Source: Streptomyces filipinensis (GTDB lineage Bacteria > Actinomycetota > Actinomycetes > Streptomycetales > Streptomycetaceae). From it: a stretch of 64,000 nt of DNA. How positions within the stretch are numbered: the stretch's first letter is position 1; each line of letters begins with the position of its first letter. The stretch lies in contig NZ_BMTD01000010.1 in assembly GCF_014649495.1 (NCBI RefSeq), forward strand, positions 137,067 through 201,066. The letters are read 5' to 3'. The notes under the pieces are model-generated. The model ran no database searches. It saw only the letters and a program-made list of their open reading frames with translations, and was not told where the DNA came from. Shown in pieces: positions 48,353-56,402 of this stretch. A program made the translations under genes and the position numbers.

Positions 48353-49882
48353 ATGAAACCCTCTTCCGACCCGCCCGCCGCCCCGCCCCCGCTCGTCATC
48401 GAGTCGTCCGTCGTCGAGGGACTGCCCGCCGAAGGAGCGCTCCTGCTGCGGATGGCGGGCAGCCTGGACGCGGCGGGAGCCGAGGCCTGGTCGGCGGAAC
48501 TGCGCGGCCACCTCGAAGAGGCGGACCGCGCGGGCCTGCGGCCCGTCCTGGACATGGCTCATGTGCAGCTCGGCGGCGCCGCCGTGCTGCACACGCTCAG
48601 TGAGACGACCCGCTCGCGCACCGGACGCCCGGACCTGATCATCGTCCGCGCCCGGCCCGGAGTGCGCGAGGCGGTGCACCTGGCCCGTCTGAAAGGCGTG
48701 CGGCTCTACGCCACCCTCGACGAGGCGTTGCGGGAGCTGGCCCTGGCCGCCTCCCGCGTGGAGGACCTGCCCGCCTGGCGGTCGCAGATGGCGGATCCGC
48801 TGCGGCCCAGTTACGAGGATCTGCGCAAGGAGGTCCGTGCGCTGCGCGCCCGGGTCCGTACCGCCCCGGTCATCGGCATGGCGCAGGGCGTGCTCATGGT
48901 CCGCTACGGGCTGCCCGACTCCGGCAACGCCTTCCGGGTGCTGCGCGAGGCCTCGCAGCGGTTCAACGTCCCGTTGCGCGTCCTCGTCTCCGCCGTGGTG
49001 GTGGCCCGGCCGCCGGACGGCGAGGTCTGGTTCCCGGGCCGGTGCTCCCTGCCCGTGCCACAACTGCGGATCCTGGCCCGCGACGGCCGGGACCCCCGCT
49101 GCCGCAGACAGATGATCGACGCCGTGCTGCACGAGGCACTGGCCATCGGGCGGGCGCCGGCCGGGTACGTGCGCTTCGTCGACCCGGCCGCGAACACGCT
49201 GACGGTGGAGACCCACTACGGCTGTGCGGACGCGCTCGTCGACCACCTCGTGCGCGGTTGGGACGCGGGCACGGCCGACGCGGTCGCGCGGCTGCGCGGA
49301 CGCCGGGTGAGCGTGCCCGACGTGGCCGCCGACGCGCTGCTCTCCGAGGAGTTCCGGCGCGTCCTGCTGACCACGGGCACCGGCGCGCTGCACAGCGTCC
49401 CGGTGCTGTCCTCGTCCGGCTCCTGCACCGGCGTGGTCACCCTGCACTGGGCCGACGCCGGCCACCGGCCGAGCGCCACCCAGACCGAGGCCCTCGGCCT
49501 GCTGGCCGCGGACACGGCGGCCTGGCTGAGCTGGTACAACCGCTCGGTCCTCCTCGACGCCCTCGAACACCTCCACCGGGTGGCGAGGGGTTCCGCCCTC
49601 TTGCCCGCCGCTCCCGCCGAGGGCGGTGCGGGTGACCCGCGCCGCCCTGGGAACCCGGAGCATGCACGCACCACGCACCAACCGGAGGGAGTCCGGCGCA
49701 TGTCCGATCCGCAGCAGCCCGAACAGCGGCGCAGTGACCAGGGAGGCGCCACGCCGCAGGACAGCGGCGAGCTGAAGGCCCGCCAAGCGGCCGAGCGGGA
49801 CGTGAGTGCCCGCCCGCACGGCTCGGACAAGGGCGAGAAGGGCGGCGGCGTGCCCCCGGCCCAGCGCCCCGACCATCCCTGA
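48353..49882 (+). CDS. STAS-ANTAR-GAF regulator fused to a small hydrophilic protein
   Basis: A 509-residue protein with three domains: STAS (about 20-135, EGALLLRMAGSLDAAGAEAW, HVQLGGAAVLHTL), ANTAR (about 155-220, RPSYEDLRKEVRALRARV, IGMAQGVLMVRYG) and GAF (about 240-395, HSVPVLSSSGSCTGVVTLHW). ANTAR domains bind RNA hairpins at terminators to allow read-through, usually under signal control. After residue 420 comes a 60-residue tail (MSDPQQPEQRRSDQGG and KGEKGGGVPPAQRP) that begins with Met 450 after a good ribosome-binding site, so it looks like a separate small gene joined in frame. ATG 48353 is the chosen start. A terminator follows at 49927-49956. Confidence 0.85.
   Translation: MKPSSDPPAAPPPLVIESSVVEGLPAEGALLLRMAGSLDAAGAEAWSAELRGHLEEADRAGLRPVLDMAHVQLGGAAVLHTLSETTRSRTGRPDLIIVRARPGVREAVHLARLKGVRLYATLDEALRELALAASRVEDLPAWRSQMADPLRPSYEDLRKEVRALRARVRTAPVIGMAQGVLMVRYGLPDSGNAFRVLREASQRFNVPLRVLVSAVVVARPPDGEVWFPGRCSLPVPQLRILARDGRDPRCRRQMIDAVLHEALAIGRAPAGYVRFVDPAANTLTVETHYGCADALVDHLVRGWDAGTADAVARLRGRRVSVPDVAADALLSEEFRRVLLTTGTGALHSVPVLSSSGSCTGVVTLHWADAGHRPSATQTEALGLLAADTAAWLSWYNRSVLLDALEHLHRVARGSALLPAAPAEGGAGDPRRPGNPEHARTTHQPEGVRRMSDPQQPEQRRSDQGGATPQDSGELKARQAAERDVSARPHGSDKGEKGGGVPPAQRPDHP
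49700..49882 (+). CDS. Internal start: small hydrophilic protein within the ANTAR gene frame
   Basis: ATG 49700 lies in the same frame as the ANTAR gene and is preceded by GGAGGGAG at about 9 bases. The 60-residue product (MSDPQQPEQRRSDQGGATPQ onward) is hydrophilic, Asp/Gln/Gly-rich and disordered-looking, like small Streptomyces proteins of unknown role. It may be made separately from the internal start or only as the tail of the longer protein. Confidence 0.4.
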   Translation: MSDPQQPEQRRSDQGGATPQDSGELKARQAAERDVSARPHGSDKGEKGGGVPPAQRPDHP

Positions 49883-50276
49883 CCGCACCGCCCCTCGCCC
49901 ACCGCCCGGCAAACCGGACCCGCCGACGCCCCTGGCGCCCGCCGGGGCCAGGGGCGCGCCCTGATGACCGGCGGCGACGGCGACGCGGTGACCGGGCTGA
50001 GGTGAGCGAGTGACGAACCCGGCCCTGCAGCGGTGAACGCGTCACGGCCGCCGACAGGCACGTACCGCGACCGTGCACCCGCAGAGCAGGGCCGGAGGCC
50101 GGCGAGCCGCGGCCACCCCGGCCTGCGCCCAGACGCACATCATGCGCGCAGCTCCCCGCGGTCCGGCCACCGGCCGGACACCCGCCGGCCTCGCCGCGAG
50201 CAGTGGGCCCCGTGGCTCCCGCCCGATGGTTCCTGGCCCCCCGCCCGGTCCGGGCGCACGCGCTACGCTCGCCGGT
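49883..50276. other. Spacer with terminator, otherwise featureless
   Basis: 394 bases between the ANTAR gene and the RpiB-like gene. Besides the hairpin at 49927-49956 and a TACGCT at 50264-50269 resembling a -10 box, I see nothing; frames here have poor codon bias. Confidence 0.4.
49927..49956 (+). terminator. Hairpin terminator after the ANTAR gene
   Basis: CGCCCCTGGC (49927-49936) and GCCAGGGGCG (49947-49956) form a perfect 10-bp stem with a 10-base loop. No U-run follows, as is common in Streptomyces. Confidence 0.55.
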
Positions 50277-50732
50277 ATGCGGATCTCCGTCTCCTCCGAC
50301 ATGGACGAACCCGTGGCCCGTCTGCTCCTCGCCGAGTTGCAGCGCCGTGGTCACGCGGTGCGCGCGCACGGCGCGCTGCGGCCGGGCGCCGACGCGCAGT
50401 GGGCGGCCTGCTCGGAGGCGGCGGCCCGGGACGTGGCCGAGGGCGCCGCAGACCAGGCGGTGGTCTGCTGCTGGACCGGCACGGGCGCGTCCATCGCGGC
50501 CAACAAGGTGCCCGGCGTGCGCGCGGCGCTGTGCGCGGACGCCGTCACCGCGGACGGCGCCCGCCGCTGGAACGACGCCAACGTTCTCGCGCTGAGCCTG
50601 CGCCTGACCTCGGAACCGCTGCTGAAGGAGATCCTCGACGCCTGGTTCGCGGCGGAACCCAGCCAGGACCCCGAGGACCGGCAGAACGTGGCCCGCGTCG
50701 GCCGCCTGGACGCCGCCCGGAGGGATTCCTAG
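50277..50732 (+). CDS. RpiB/LacAB-family sugar-phosphate isomerase
   Basis: A 151-residue protein of the ribose-5-phosphate isomerase B/LacA-LacB family. It starts MRISVSSDMDEPVARLLLAE (GSDHAG in typical members is SSDMDE here), then CCWTGTGASIAANKVPGVRA (the catalytic Cys region, normally CGTGxG) and RRWNDANVLALSLRL (RxHNDxNVL in relatives, with the His replaced by Trp). Because key positions differ, the substrate may differ from ribose 5-phosphate. ATG 50277 has no ribosome-binding site and a -10-like TACGCT 7 bases upstream, so it may be leaderless. Confidence 0.8.
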   Translation: MRISVSSDMDEPVARLLLAELQRRGHAVRAHGALRPGADAQWAACSEAAARDVAEGAADQAVVCCWTGTGASIAANKVPGVRAALCADAVTADGARRWNDANVLALSLRLTSEPLLKEILDAWFAAEPSQDPEDRQNVARVGRLDAARRDS

Positions 50733-50776
50733 CGGCGTACGGCGATCCGGCGCGGGCCGGTGTGTGGGGTGGGGAT

Positions 50777-51142
50777 TCAGTGGGCGCCCAGTCCGCCACC
50801 ACCGAACGAGCCGCTGGACCCCCGGCTCCAGCGTGGCCGGTCCTTCGACTCGCTCGGCCTGGAGTCCATGTTGCTCAGCTCGTAGGGGGTGAGGGGACGG
50901 CCCCCCTTGGGGGTCTGCGGAACCTCCTGGGATTCCCTGTTCTGCCGGACTTCGCGCACCGGGCCGTCCGGCGGCAGCTTGGGCTGTTCCTCGGGCCGCG
51001 GCCGGGGGGACTCGCGGTACTTGACGCGGGAGTTCATCCAGAAGCCACCGGCGAGCAGGGCCAGTACGCCCACGGCCACGATGAACAGGACGAGGCTCAT
51101 CAGGCCGCTCGCTGCGGCCAGCTGCATCGATGCGGTACTCAT
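50777..51142 (-). CDS. DUF6479-type small membrane protein
   Basis: A 121-residue protein with one N-terminal helix (LMSLVLFIVAVGVLALLAGG) and a hydrophilic tail containing RPRPEEQPKLPPDGPVREVR, LTPYELSNMDS and a Gly/Ser-rich end. This matches the DUF6479 family of Streptomyces as I remember it. Function unknown. It converges with the RpiB-like gene, with 44 bases between stops. Confidence 0.75.
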   Translation of the reverse strand: MSTASMQLAAASGLMSLVLFIVAVGVLALLAGGFWMNSRVKYRESPRPRPEEQPKLPPDGPVREVRQNRESQEVPQTPKGGRPLTPYELSNMDSRPSESKDRPRWSRGSSGSFGGGGLGAH

Positions 51143-51282
51143 AGCTCAGGAATACCCCGCCCAGAACAGGACGAACCGGACACCTTGTGTGACGGTGGGC
51201 AGACGTACGGCGACCCGGGCGGCCCTCGGGCGCCGGAAGCCCGGCGCGTGGCGCCCGACCGGCGTATCCTCCGGCGCGGACG

Positions 51283-51690
51283 GTGTTTGCCGTGCTGCGC
51301 CCCGGCTACCCGCACCATGTGACCACGCCGACTTCGCAGCAGCTCTACCGGTTCCTGGAGGACCGCTTCGCCTGTGCGCAGGCCTGTACGGAGTGCGCCC
51401 GGGCCTGTGCTGTGCGCGCGAGCCTGGTCGACCCGGACGGCACCGACCGTCAGGAGCGGGTGCGCAGGCTGGGCATCATGTGCGCCGAGGTGTGTGATTC
51501 CACCTGCCGTGTCCTGTGCGAGGAGACCCGGCAGGACGAGGACGAGATCCGCATCCGGCTGGAGTGGTGCCGCTCCACGTGCCTGGAGTGCGCCCATGCC
51601 TTCGACGACCAGCCCGGCGCCGAGCAGGCCGCGGTCACCTGCAGGACCTGCGCCGAGGCCTGCTCGGAGTTCCTGCAGAGCCTCATGTGA
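51283..51690 (+). CDS. Cys-rich four-helix-bundle copper-binding-type protein
   Basis: A 123-135 residue protein with many cysteines in CxxxC patterns: FACAQACTECARACAV, CAEVCDSTCRVLCEE, CRSTCLECAHAF and CRTCAEACSEFL. This is the signature of the four-helix-bundle copper-storage family, in which Cys line the core and bind Cu(I). There is no signal peptide, so it would be cytosolic. The start is uncertain: GTG 51283 or GTG 51319 (TTPTSQQLYRFLED); a -10-like TATCCT at 51265 fits 51283. Confidence 0.8.
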   Translation: MFAVLRPGYPHHVTTPTSQQLYRFLEDRFACAQACTECARACAVRASLVDPDGTDRQERVRRLGIMCAEVCDSTCRVLCEETRQDEDEIRIRLEWCRSTCLECAHAFDDQPGAEQAAVTCRTCAEACSEFLQSLM

Positions 51691-51767
51691 CCCTCGTACG
51701 GTCCCCGGGAGGCCGGCCGGGCCGGCAGGGGCACGGAATTCACCCGGGACACCTCATTCCCTATTTC

Positions 51768-51781
51768 TGAAACACGTTCTA
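51768..51781 (+). promoter_or_regulatory. KstR-type operator upstream of the acyl-CoA dehydrogenase
   Basis: TGAAACACGTTCTA fits the KstR consensus TNNAACNNGTTNNA exactly at all defined positions. It lies 44 bases before the GTG start of the FadE26-like gene, in its predicted promoter. KstR represses cholesterol-degradation genes in mycobacteria and rhodococci. Confidence 0.6.
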
Positions 51782-51825
51782 CGGTGTGCGCCGTCAGGAC
51801 CGCCCTTGGGGAGCCTGGAGGCGCC

Positions 51826-53004
51826 GTGCATCTCGACCACACGCCCGAGCAGCAGCGACTGCGCGCCGAACTGCGCGCCTACTTCGCCGAACTGGTCCCG
51901 GCGGGCGCCTACGCCCGGTACACCGACCCGGCCGCGCAGAAGCGGTTCTACCGGGACACCATCCGCCGGCTCGGCACCGACGGCTGGCTCGGCGTCGGCT
52001 GGCCCAAGGAGTACGGCGGGCGCGGCATGACGGCGATGGAACAGTTCATCTTCTTCGACGAGGCCGCGCAGGCCGGCGTACCGCTGCCGCTGATGGCGCT
52101 GAACACGGTCGGCCCGACACTCATGCGCTTCGGCACCGAGGAACAGAAGGCCTACTTCCTGCCGCGCATCCTCTCGGGCGAGATCGACTTCGCCATCGGC
52201 TACAGCGAACCGGACGCCGGCACCGATCTCGCCGCCCTGAAGACCAGGGCCGTACGCGACGGCGACGCGTATGTCGTCAACGGACAGAAGATCTGGACGA
52301 CGAACGGCGACACCGCGGACTGGGTGTGGCTCGCCGTGCGCACGGACCCCGCCGCCCCGCCGCACAAGGGCATCACCATGCTGCTGGTGCCGACCACCGA
52401 CCCGGGCTACTCCTGCACACTCATCACCACGCTCGCCTCCCACGACACCACCGCCAGCTACTACGAGGACATCCGCGTCCCGGTCTCCCGGCGGGTCGGC
52501 GAGGAGAACCAGGGGTGGCGGCTGATCACCAACCAGCTCAACCACGAGCGTGTCACGCTCGCCGCGCACGGCACCATGGCCATCCGCGCCCTGCACGACG
52601 TCCAGCGCTGGGCGACGGAGACCAAACTCTGCGACGGCCGTCGCGTGGCCGACCTGGGCTGGGTGCGCCGGCTGCTCGCCCGCACCCACACCCGGCTCGA
52701 CGCGCTGAAGCTCCTGAACTGGCAGATGGTCACGGCCGTCCAGGACGGCACGCTCACCCCGCAGGACGCCTCCGCCGTCAAGGTCTACGGCTCCGAGGCC
52801 CGCCGCGACGCCTACGCCTCCCTCATGGAGATCGTCGGCGCCGCGGGACCCCTGAAGGAGGGCTCGGCGGGTGCCGTCCTGCACGGTGAGCTGGAGCGCG
52901 GCTACCGCTCGGCGGTGATCTTCACCTTCGGCGGCGGCAACAACGAGATCCAGCGCGAGATCATCTCGTGGATCGGCCTGGGGATGCCGAGGGTGCGGCG
53001 TTAG
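51826..53004 (+). CDS. Acyl-CoA dehydrogenase, FadE26/ChsE4-like
   Basis: A 392-residue flavoenzyme for alpha,beta-dehydrogenation of acyl-CoA. It begins LDHTPEQQRLRAELRAYFAE and has GWPKEYGGRGMTAMEQFIFF, FAIGYSEPDAGTDLAALKTR, GQKIWTTNGDTADWVWLAVR and FTFGGGNNEIQREIISWIGL. As remembered, this closely matches mycobacterial FadE26, one half of the heteromeric ChsE4-ChsE5 dehydrogenase of the cholesterol side chain, which would need a partner not seen adjacent. GTG 51826 has GGAGG 4 bases upstream. An exact KstR-type site precedes it, and an MpaB-like gene follows 9 bases later. A general short-chain acyl-CoA role remains possible. Confidence 0.85.
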   Translation: MHLDHTPEQQRLRAELRAYFAELVPAGAYARYTDPAAQKRFYRDTIRRLGTDGWLGVGWPKEYGGRGMTAMEQFIFFDEAAQAGVPLPLMALNTVGPTLMRFGTEEQKAYFLPRILSGEIDFAIGYSEPDAGTDLAALKTRAVRDGDAYVVNGQKIWTTNGDTADWVWLAVRTDPAAPPHKGITMLLVPTTDPGYSCTLITTLASHDTTASYYEDIRVPVSRRVGEENQGWRLITNQLNHERVTLAAHGTMAIRALHDVQRWATETKLCDGRRVADLGWVRRLLARTHTRLDALKLLNWQMVTAVQDGTLTPQDASAVKVYGSEARRDAYASLMEIVGAAGPLKEGSAGAVLHGELERGYRSAVIFTFGGGNNEIQREIISWIGLGMPRVRR

Positions 53005-53013
53005 CCTGCGGGC

Positions 53014-53856
53014 ATGGGCGACCCCGGGCTGTTCACGCCGAACTCCGTGACCTGGCAGATGCACGGCGACCCCATGATGTGGGTCGCCGGCGTCCGTGCG
53101 CTCTACCTCCAGGCCCTGCACCCGCGCGCGGTCCGCGGCGTGATGCAGAACTCCGACTTCCGGCGCGACGCCTGGGGCCGGCTCATGCGCACCGCCGACT
53201 TCGTCGGCACGACGACGTACGGCACCACGCAGGCAGCCGAGCGGGCCGGTGCGCGGGTGCGGAAGATCCACCGCATGCTGACGGCCACCGATCCGGACAG
53301 TGGCGAGCGGTACGGCATCGACGAACCCGAGCTGCTGTTGTGGGTGCACTGCGCGGAGATCGACTCCTATCTGCACGTGCTGCGCCGCTCCGGGTTCCCG
53401 CTCACCGACGCGCAGGCCGACCGGTACGTGGCCGAACACCGGGTCAGCGCGCGCCTGGTGGGCCTGGACCCGGCGACCGTACCGGCGAGCCGGGCCGAAC
53501 TCGCCGCGTACTTCGGCGCGGTGCGGCCGGAGCTGGCGGCGGGACCCGAAGCGCGCGCCGTGGACGACTTCCTGCTCCGCCCGCCGACGCATCTCCTTCT
53601 CGTCCCGGCGCGCGAGGTGCTGTGGCGGCGCGTGGCGCAGCTGGCGTACGCCGCTCTGCCGCCGTACGCCCACGAGCTGTACGGCAGACCGGCCCCCGCA
53701 CCCGCCGTCGTCACCCGCCGGCTGCGGGCCACGGGCGCGCTGCTGCGCGGCGTTCCGGCACGTGTGCGCTGGCAGCTGCCTCCCAAACACATCCTGCGGG
53801 CCATGGCGAGGCTCGGACCGGGGGCCCGTCCGGCACCGTACAAAGTCGGACGATAG
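53014..53856 (+). CDS. MpaB-like oxygenase (DUF2236)
   Basis: A 280-residue helical protein of the DUF2236/MpaB family, known from latex-clearing-protein-like oxygenases and fungal mycophenolic-acid biosynthesis. The family sequence is GLFTPNSVTWQMHGDPMMWV, QALHPRAVRGVMQNSDF, LMRTADFVGTTTYG, the His-containing VHCAEIDSYLHVL and the end LPPKHILRAMARLG. A heme-binding His is in the HPRAV motif of relatives. It starts 9 bases after the acyl-CoA dehydrogenase stop, so they form an operon. Its substrate is unknown. Confidence 0.85.
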   Translation: MGDPGLFTPNSVTWQMHGDPMMWVAGVRALYLQALHPRAVRGVMQNSDFRRDAWGRLMRTADFVGTTTYGTTQAAERAGARVRKIHRMLTATDPDSGERYGIDEPELLLWVHCAEIDSYLHVLRRSGFPLTDAQADRYVAEHRVSARLVGLDPATVPASRAELAAYFGAVRPELAAGPEARAVDDFLLRPPTHLLLVPAREVLWRRVAQLAYAALPPYAHELYGRPAPAPAVVTRRLRATGALLRGVPARVRWQLPPKHILRAMARLGPGARPAPYKVGR

Positions 53857-53972
53857 GCCGCCATACTGGACGAGCAGGGGTGTGGCGCGGACCGGGCCGG
53901 CGGGACGGCCGGACGTGGCGCGGCGGCGGCCCCCGGCAGCGGGGCGGACGGCGACGGGGGCGGCGGATCGCT

Positions 53973-56225
53973 ATGGGGGAGAACAGGCTGGTTCAGGGCC
54001 GGTACCGGCTGCTCGACCTGATCGGGCGGGGCGGGATGGGCGAGGTGTGGCGGGCCCGGGACGAGTCCCTCGGCCGGCACGTCGCGGTGAAGTGCCTCAA
54101 ACCGCTCGGTCCCTGCCACGATCCATCCCTCACCCGCTCCCTGAGGGAGCGGTTCCGTCGCGAGGCCCGGGTGGCCGCCGCCCTCTCGCACCGCGGGGTG
54201 ACCGTCGTCCACGACTTCGGCGAGTCCGACGGGACCCCGTACCTGGTGATGGAGCTGCTGGAGGGCCGCGACCTGAGCAGGCTGCTGGAGGACAACAAGG
54301 GGCATCCGCTGCCCGTGGACGACGTGGCGGACATCGCCGCCCAGGTCGCCGCCGCGCTCGCCTACACCCACCGGCAGGGCGTGGTGCACCGGGACCTGAA
54401 GCCGGCCAACATCGTGCGGCTGACCGACGGCACCGTGAAGATCTGCGACTTCGGCATCGCCCGCCTCGGCCACGACATCGGACTCACCGCCCGGCTCACC
54501 GGCACCGGCGTCGCCCTGGGCACCCCGCACTACATGTCCCCGGAGCAGATCGGCGGCGGCGAGGTCGACCAGCGCAGCGACCTGTACTCGCTGGGCTGCG
54601 TGCTGTACGAAATCGCCACCGGCGCACCGCCGTTCGACCTGGAGGACGCCTGGGCGATCCTCATCGGCCACCGCGACACCCCGCCCCGGCCCCCGCGCGA
54701 TCAGCGCCCCGAGCTGCCCGGCCACCTGGAGCGGATCATCCTCGACCTGCTGGCCAAACGACCCGAGGAACGGCCATACGACGCCCGGGAGTTGGTACGC
54801 AGGATCCGCGACGGGCACGCAACGGCCGGTGCCGGCACGGCCGTGGGCCCGGCGAGCCAGGATGTCTCACGTGAACTTCGCCTGCCGTCCTGGACCGGGG
54901 GGATGACCACCGGCCACAAGGCGCTCGGCGCGGGACTGTGCGCGCTGCCCCCGGACCCGGGGGCGGCCTTGTCGGCCCGGTGGGCGGTCGCACCCCGAAG
55001 GGGCGCGGGTAACCGCGCGGCCGGCCACATCGGACCCGCGGAGGCTCGCCACCCCGAACCGGCACTCCCCGCGGAGCGCACCGCACTCCCCGCACAGAGC
55101 GCCGAGCGGCACCGCGAGGCCGTCCGGCTGGCCGCGCTCGGCCGGTGGGCCGAGGCGGGCGAGGCGCACGCGGCCGTGGCCGCCGAGCGGGCCGCGCTCC
55201 TCGGCCCCGACCACCCCGAGACCCTGGCCGGCCGCCACGAGGCCGCCTTCGCCCTCCTCCGCGCCGGGCGGGTCGCCGAGGCGCTGACCGCCTACGCGGA
55301 TCTCGCGGAGACCAGAGCCCGCGTCCTCGGCGCCGACCATCCCGACACCCTCGCCGCCCGTCAGGAGACGGCCTATGCGCTGGGACGGCTGGGTCACCAC
55401 TTCGAGGCCCACCAGGTGTACGCGGAGGTCCTGGCCGCCCGGGTGCGCGTCATGGGGCCCGAACACCCCGACACCCTGCGCTGCCGCCACAACCTCGCCT
55501 GCACCCTCGGCCGGCTCGGCCGTCTGGACGACGCCTGCCGTACGGCCCTCGACGTGGCCGCCGCCCGGGCCAGGGTACTCGGTGCGGACCACCCCGACAC
55601 CCTGGTCTCGCGCTGCGAAGTCGCCTACGCGCAGGGGCAGTCGGGCCGCTGGGAAGAGGCGCTGCGCATCTACCTGGAGGTCGCCGAGGCCAGAGCGCGG
55701 GTGCTCGGCGCCGACCACCCCGACACCCTCGCCGCGCGCTACGAGACCGCCCTCAGCCTCGGCCGCCTCGGTCGCAGCGCGGACGCCCTGCGCGTGTACC
55801 GCGAGCTGATCGGGGACCGCACCCGCGTCCAGGGGCCCACGCACCCCGAGACCCTGCGCGCCCGGCACGGCCTCGGGGTCAACCTCGGCCGGCTCGGGTG
55901 CTGGGAGGACGCCCTGACCGAGGCCCGGGACGTGTGCCTGGTCCGCGAGCAGACCCTGGGGCCCGCGCACCCCGACACGCTCGTCAGCCGCCGTGAGGTC
56001 GCGGTCGCCCTGGGCTGGCTGGGCCGCTGGGAGCAGGCCCTCACGGAGTACCGGCGTATCACCGCGGCGCGCGAGCAGATCCTCGGCCCGGACCACCCCG
56101 ACACCCTCGCCGGCCGCAACGACGAGGCGCACTGCCTGGAACGCGTCGGCCGCCGTGCCGAAGCGGTGGAGCTGTACCGGAGGGTCGCTGTACTGAGCCG
56201 GCAGCGGGCCTCCGGCGGGCGGTGA
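53973..56225 (+). CDS. Serine/threonine kinase with eight tetratricopeptide repeats
   Basis: A 750-residue cytosolic kinase. The N-terminal kinase domain (about 10-275) has the glycine loop GRGGMGEV, K40 in VAVK, HRDLKPAN (H139, D141), DFG (159-161) and GTPHYMSPEQ. After a Pro/Ala-rich linker comes a C-terminal array of eight 42-residue TPR units, each built on LGxDHPDTL (nucleotide spacing 126 bases from about 55200 to 56100). TPR arrays bind partner proteins and can detect a ligand. No membrane helix is present, unlike most Streptomyces kinases of this type. It begins 116 bases after the MpaB-like gene. ATG 53973 has no clear ribosome-binding site. Confidence 0.9.
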   Translation: MGENRLVQGRYRLLDLIGRGGMGEVWRARDESLGRHVAVKCLKPLGPCHDPSLTRSLRERFRREARVAAALSHRGVTVVHDFGESDGTPYLVMELLEGRDLSRLLEDNKGHPLPVDDVADIAAQVAAALAYTHRQGVVHRDLKPANIVRLTDGTVKICDFGIARLGHDIGLTARLTGTGVALGTPHYMSPEQIGGGEVDQRSDLYSLGCVLYEIATGAPPFDLEDAWAILIGHRDTPPRPPRDQRPELPGHLERIILDLLAKRPEERPYDARELVRRIRDGHATAGAGTAVGPASQDVSRELRLPSWTGGMTTGHKALGAGLCALPPDPGAALSARWAVAPRRGAGNRAAGHIGPAEARHPEPALPAERTALPAQSAERHREAVRLAALGRWAEAGEAHAAVAAERAALLGPDHPETLAGRHEAAFALLRAGRVAEALTAYADLAETRARVLGADHPDTLAARQETAYALGRLGHHFEAHQVYAEVLAARVRVMGPEHPDTLRCRHNLACTLGRLGRLDDACRTALDVAAARARVLGADHPDTLVSRCEVAYAQGQSGRWEEALRIYLEVAEARARVLGADHPDTLAARYETALSLGRLGRSADALRVYRELIGDRTRVQGPTHPETLRARHGLGVNLGRLGCWEDALTEARDVCLVREQTLGPAHPDTLVSRREVAVALGWLGRWEQALTEYRRITAAREQILGPDHPDTLAGRNDEAHCLERVGRRAEAVELYRRVAVLSRQRASGGR

Positions 56226-56402
56226 CAGCGGAGCCCACGGGCCGGCGACCGGACTGACCTCGGCATGTGCCGCGACCGCCGCACCGGGGGGCCGGTCCGG
56301 CCGGGGCCGGGCCCCGGCGCGGGGCGGCCGGCCGCCGTGCGGCGACGCGGACCACGCAAGCGCGCTCTCGCCGAGCGGGATCATCCCGTGTTACCAAGAA
56401 CC

